Shown piece after piece: positions 7,257 to 7,461 of a DNA stretch of 7,461 bases. A program made the position numbers and the translations under genes. The notes under the pieces were generated by a model. That model did no database searches and was not told the DNA's origin. It was given only the letters and a program-made list of their open reading frames with translations. This stretch comes from Fredericiella sp038205395 (GTDB lineage: Bacteria; Chloroflexota; Anaerolineae; Caldilineales; Caldilineaceae). The stretch's first letter is position 1. The number at the start of each line of letters is the position of its first letter. Location of the stretch: assembly GCA_038205395.1 (NCBI GenBank), contig JBBRBX010000178.1, positions 1 through 7,461 on the forward strand, read 5' to 3'.

Positions 7257-7349
7257 AAAGTCGAATTGCGCAGCTTATTTTTGAACAGCGTAAGGAATCC
7301 ACCTGGAATAAAGACATACAAAGCGCAATGCCTTACCCACTCTGCAAAA

Positions 7350-7379
7350 TTGCCGCGCCGGCAGCAACAATGCTATACT
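7350..7379 (+). promoter_or_regulatory. Extended -10 promoter of the pilin gene
   Basis: TATACT at 7374-7379 matches TATAAT in five of six positions and is preceded by TG at 7371-7372 (TGC-TATACT), the extended -10 form. The -35 candidate TTGCCG (7350-7355, 18-bp spacer) is weak, which is common with extended -10 promoters. The expected start point, about 7 bases downstream, falls at or next to A7386, the first base of the pilin ATG. Confidence 0.5.
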
Positions 7380-7385
7380 CGCACT

Positions 7386-7461
7386 ATGTCAAGAATGCCT
7401 TCCAACCGCAGCGGCGAAAACTTTATTGAGTTCGCCCTGATCATCATTTTGCTTGCAATTG
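7386..7461 (+). CDS. Flp/TadE-type pilin or pseudopilin, N-terminal fragment
   Basis: The first 25 codons of a gene that runs off the right edge encode a short basic leader (MSRMPSNRSG) followed by ENFIEFALIIILLAI. This is a class III (type IV pilin-like) signal: cleavage after the Gly by a TadV/PilD-type prepilin peptidase would leave E at position 5 and F at position 6 of the mature protein, followed by a hydrophobic helix. That matches the G/xxxxE(Y/F) rule of Flp pilins and TadE/TadF pseudopilins of tight-adherence (Tad) systems. The visible part cannot separate a major Flp pilin from a TadE-like minor pilin. Start choice: ATG 7386 or ATG 7395; neither has a strong Shine-Dalgarno. The -10 box upstream favours a leaderless start at 7386. 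It diverges from the sigma gene. Confidence 0.7.
   Translation, partial: MSRMPSNRSGENFIEFALIIILLAI

Noticed and set aside
7290..7336. Inverted repeat GTAAGG / CCTTAC upstream of the pilin gene
   Set aside because: The arms are only 6 bp with about 35 bases between, and there is no flanking complementarity or T tract.
7247..7429. 60-codon plus-strand frame before and overlapping the pilin start
   Set aside because: It overlaps the pilin signal sequence in another frame, has no ribosome binding site and no recognisable motif.

Overview
The window holds three complete genes and two partial ones, on both strands. From left to right: the last 42 codons of a hydrophobic membrane protein (+); a 927-residue ABC exporter of ABCG-like layout with an N-terminal zinc ribbon and two FHA domains (+); a 1073-residue HerA/VirB4-type ATPase (+) whose GTG start overlaps the exporter stop codon; a 309-residue ECF-like sigma factor on the opposite strand, convergent with the ATPase; and, diverging from the sigma gene, the first 25 codons of a Flp/TadE-type pilin (+) that runs off the right edge. 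No tRNA, rRNA, CRISPR array or insertion sequence was seen.

The organism is bacterial. FHA-ABC exporters, large HerA-like ATPases, multiple ECF sigma factors and Tad-type pilins together suggest a large-genome environmental lineage, and Chloroflexota is my best guess. This is inference from gene content and moderately high GC judged by eye; the window has no phylogenetic marker.

The left block (1-6188) looks like one transcription unit. The membrane-protein tail is followed after 56 bases by the exporter, and the exporter and ATPase overlap by 4 bases (GTGA), so their translation is probably coupled. The exporter has cytoplasmic FHA modules that read phosphothreonine, then an ABC ATPase, then a six-helix permease. 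The HerA-like protein has no membrane segment and would be a cytoplasmic partner or motor. The substrate is unknown, and no Ser/Thr kinase or phosphatase lies in the window.

The right block (6223-7461) is a regulatory locus. The sigma gene has a good ribosome binding site and a near-consensus housekeeping promoter (TTGACA, 17 bp, TACACT). That promoter is overlaid by several inverted repeats that look like operators. The divergent pilin gene has an extended -10 box placed so that transcription would start at or next to its ATG, which suggests a leaderless mRNA. Whether the sigma factor controls the pilus locus or the exporter pair is open.
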